From positions 1 through 50,213 of the forward strand of contig JAJZLL010000039.1 in the NCBI GenBank assembly GCA_021803465.1: DNA of 50,213 nucleotides, in the 5' to 3' direction. Shown one piece after another: positions 50,028 to 50,213 of the stretch. This DNA is from a bacterium (GTDB lineage: Bacteria > Chloroflexota > Dormibacteria > Aeolococcales > Aeolococcaceae). The number at the start of each line of letters is the position of its first letter. Position 1 is the first letter of the stretch. Made by a program: the position numbers and the translations under genes. The notes under the pieces are model-generated. The model was not told the DNA's origin. It did no database searches and saw only the letters and a program-made list of their open reading frames with translations.

Positions 50028-50213
50028 TGCATTTTCCTCAGCCAAAGATTGAATCACAGGATGTAAGGGTAGAAGATTGAAACGACAACTGTGTGTCGCT
50101 TTCTCTGATGGGCAGGAGAATCTAAGAAGTGAAGGGAATACCGCAATGTCAACTCTAACTAAACAAAGCCCGCCATGCTGCTATTGAATTCCTATTAGCC
50201 TCAAGCTCCGCTA

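Larger units (their letters stand above)
41440..50213 (+). mobile_element. integrated genetic element at tRNA-Pro (left part; right end not in window)
   Basis: A tRNA gene followed directly by a small HTH excisionase-like gene and a phage-type tyrosine integrase is the standard left end of an integrative element. Beyond lie IS fragments, a toxin-antitoxin pair, a restriction-gene remnant and an IS256 copy, with the more A/T-rich tracts of accessory DNA from about 45.3 kb. I found no second copy of the tRNA 3' end (the expected attR) up to 50213, so the element is longer than the window or its right end is lost. Confidence 0.6.

Overview
The window looks like chromosome from a monoderm, soil-type bacterium of moderate GC. 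Three things argue against a typical high-GC actinomycete and would fit a Chloroflexota- or Dormibacterota-like lineage: an archaeal/eukaryotic-type prolyl-tRNA synthetase, a prfB gene with the +1 programmed frameshift, and WXG-type secreted proteins together with GT87 and trehalose genes. This placement is inference. Many genes appear to be leaderless: a TAnnnT -10 box lies 6-7 nt upstream of the start codon.

Layout. 1-7.5 kb (minus strand): a translation and stringent-response operon, proS - rel - hisS - aspS, followed by two small ORFs and an RsbW-like ATPase cut by the window edge. 7.5-12.9 kb (minus): an M48 membrane metalloprotease, an unrecognised protein with two phosphoribosyltransferase-like domains, a small hydrophobic protein and a WXG-type protein pair. 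13-16.2 kb (plus): a hybrid histidine kinase with a pseudo-receiver, plus a CheY-like regulator. 16.4-19.7 kb (minus): a predicted HExxH metallopeptidase and a secreted seven-repeat protein. 20-25.7 kb: an inositol-phosphatase-family enzyme, prfB, secA, a short hibernation factor and a SHOCT membrane protein. 25.8-27.6 kb: a NarL-type two-component pair. 27.7-32.2 kb: DUF192, HAD hydrolase, an unknown protein, trehalose-6-phosphate synthase and a GT87-like glycosyltransferase. 32.2-37 kb: an orphan CpaF ATPase, upp, and a GH13/GH15-like pair. 37-41.3 kb: UbiA prenyltransferase with two polytopic membrane proteins, a guanylate-kinase-like protein and a dolichol/phytol-kinase-like protein.

From a tRNA-Pro gene (41440-41512) to the right edge the DNA is accessory. 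It holds an excisionase and tyrosine integrase beside the tRNA, IS3 and IS256 remnants, a Panacea-type toxin-antitoxin pair, an HsdR fragment, unknown genes, an intact IS256-type element and a gene truncated by it. The second attachment site is not in view.

The strongest unexpected signal is a promoter family. Four minus-strand promoters, for the WXG operon, the tandem-PRTase gene, the M48 protease and otsA, share the layout TTGTCCG..-TGTCC-N12-TAnnnT at constant spacing. The half-sites form an 11-bp direct repeat set 11 bp upstream of the -10 box, as in PhoB/OmpR-type activated promoters. This ties the uncharacterised WXG / tandem-PRTase / M48 cluster into one regulon with trehalose synthesis.
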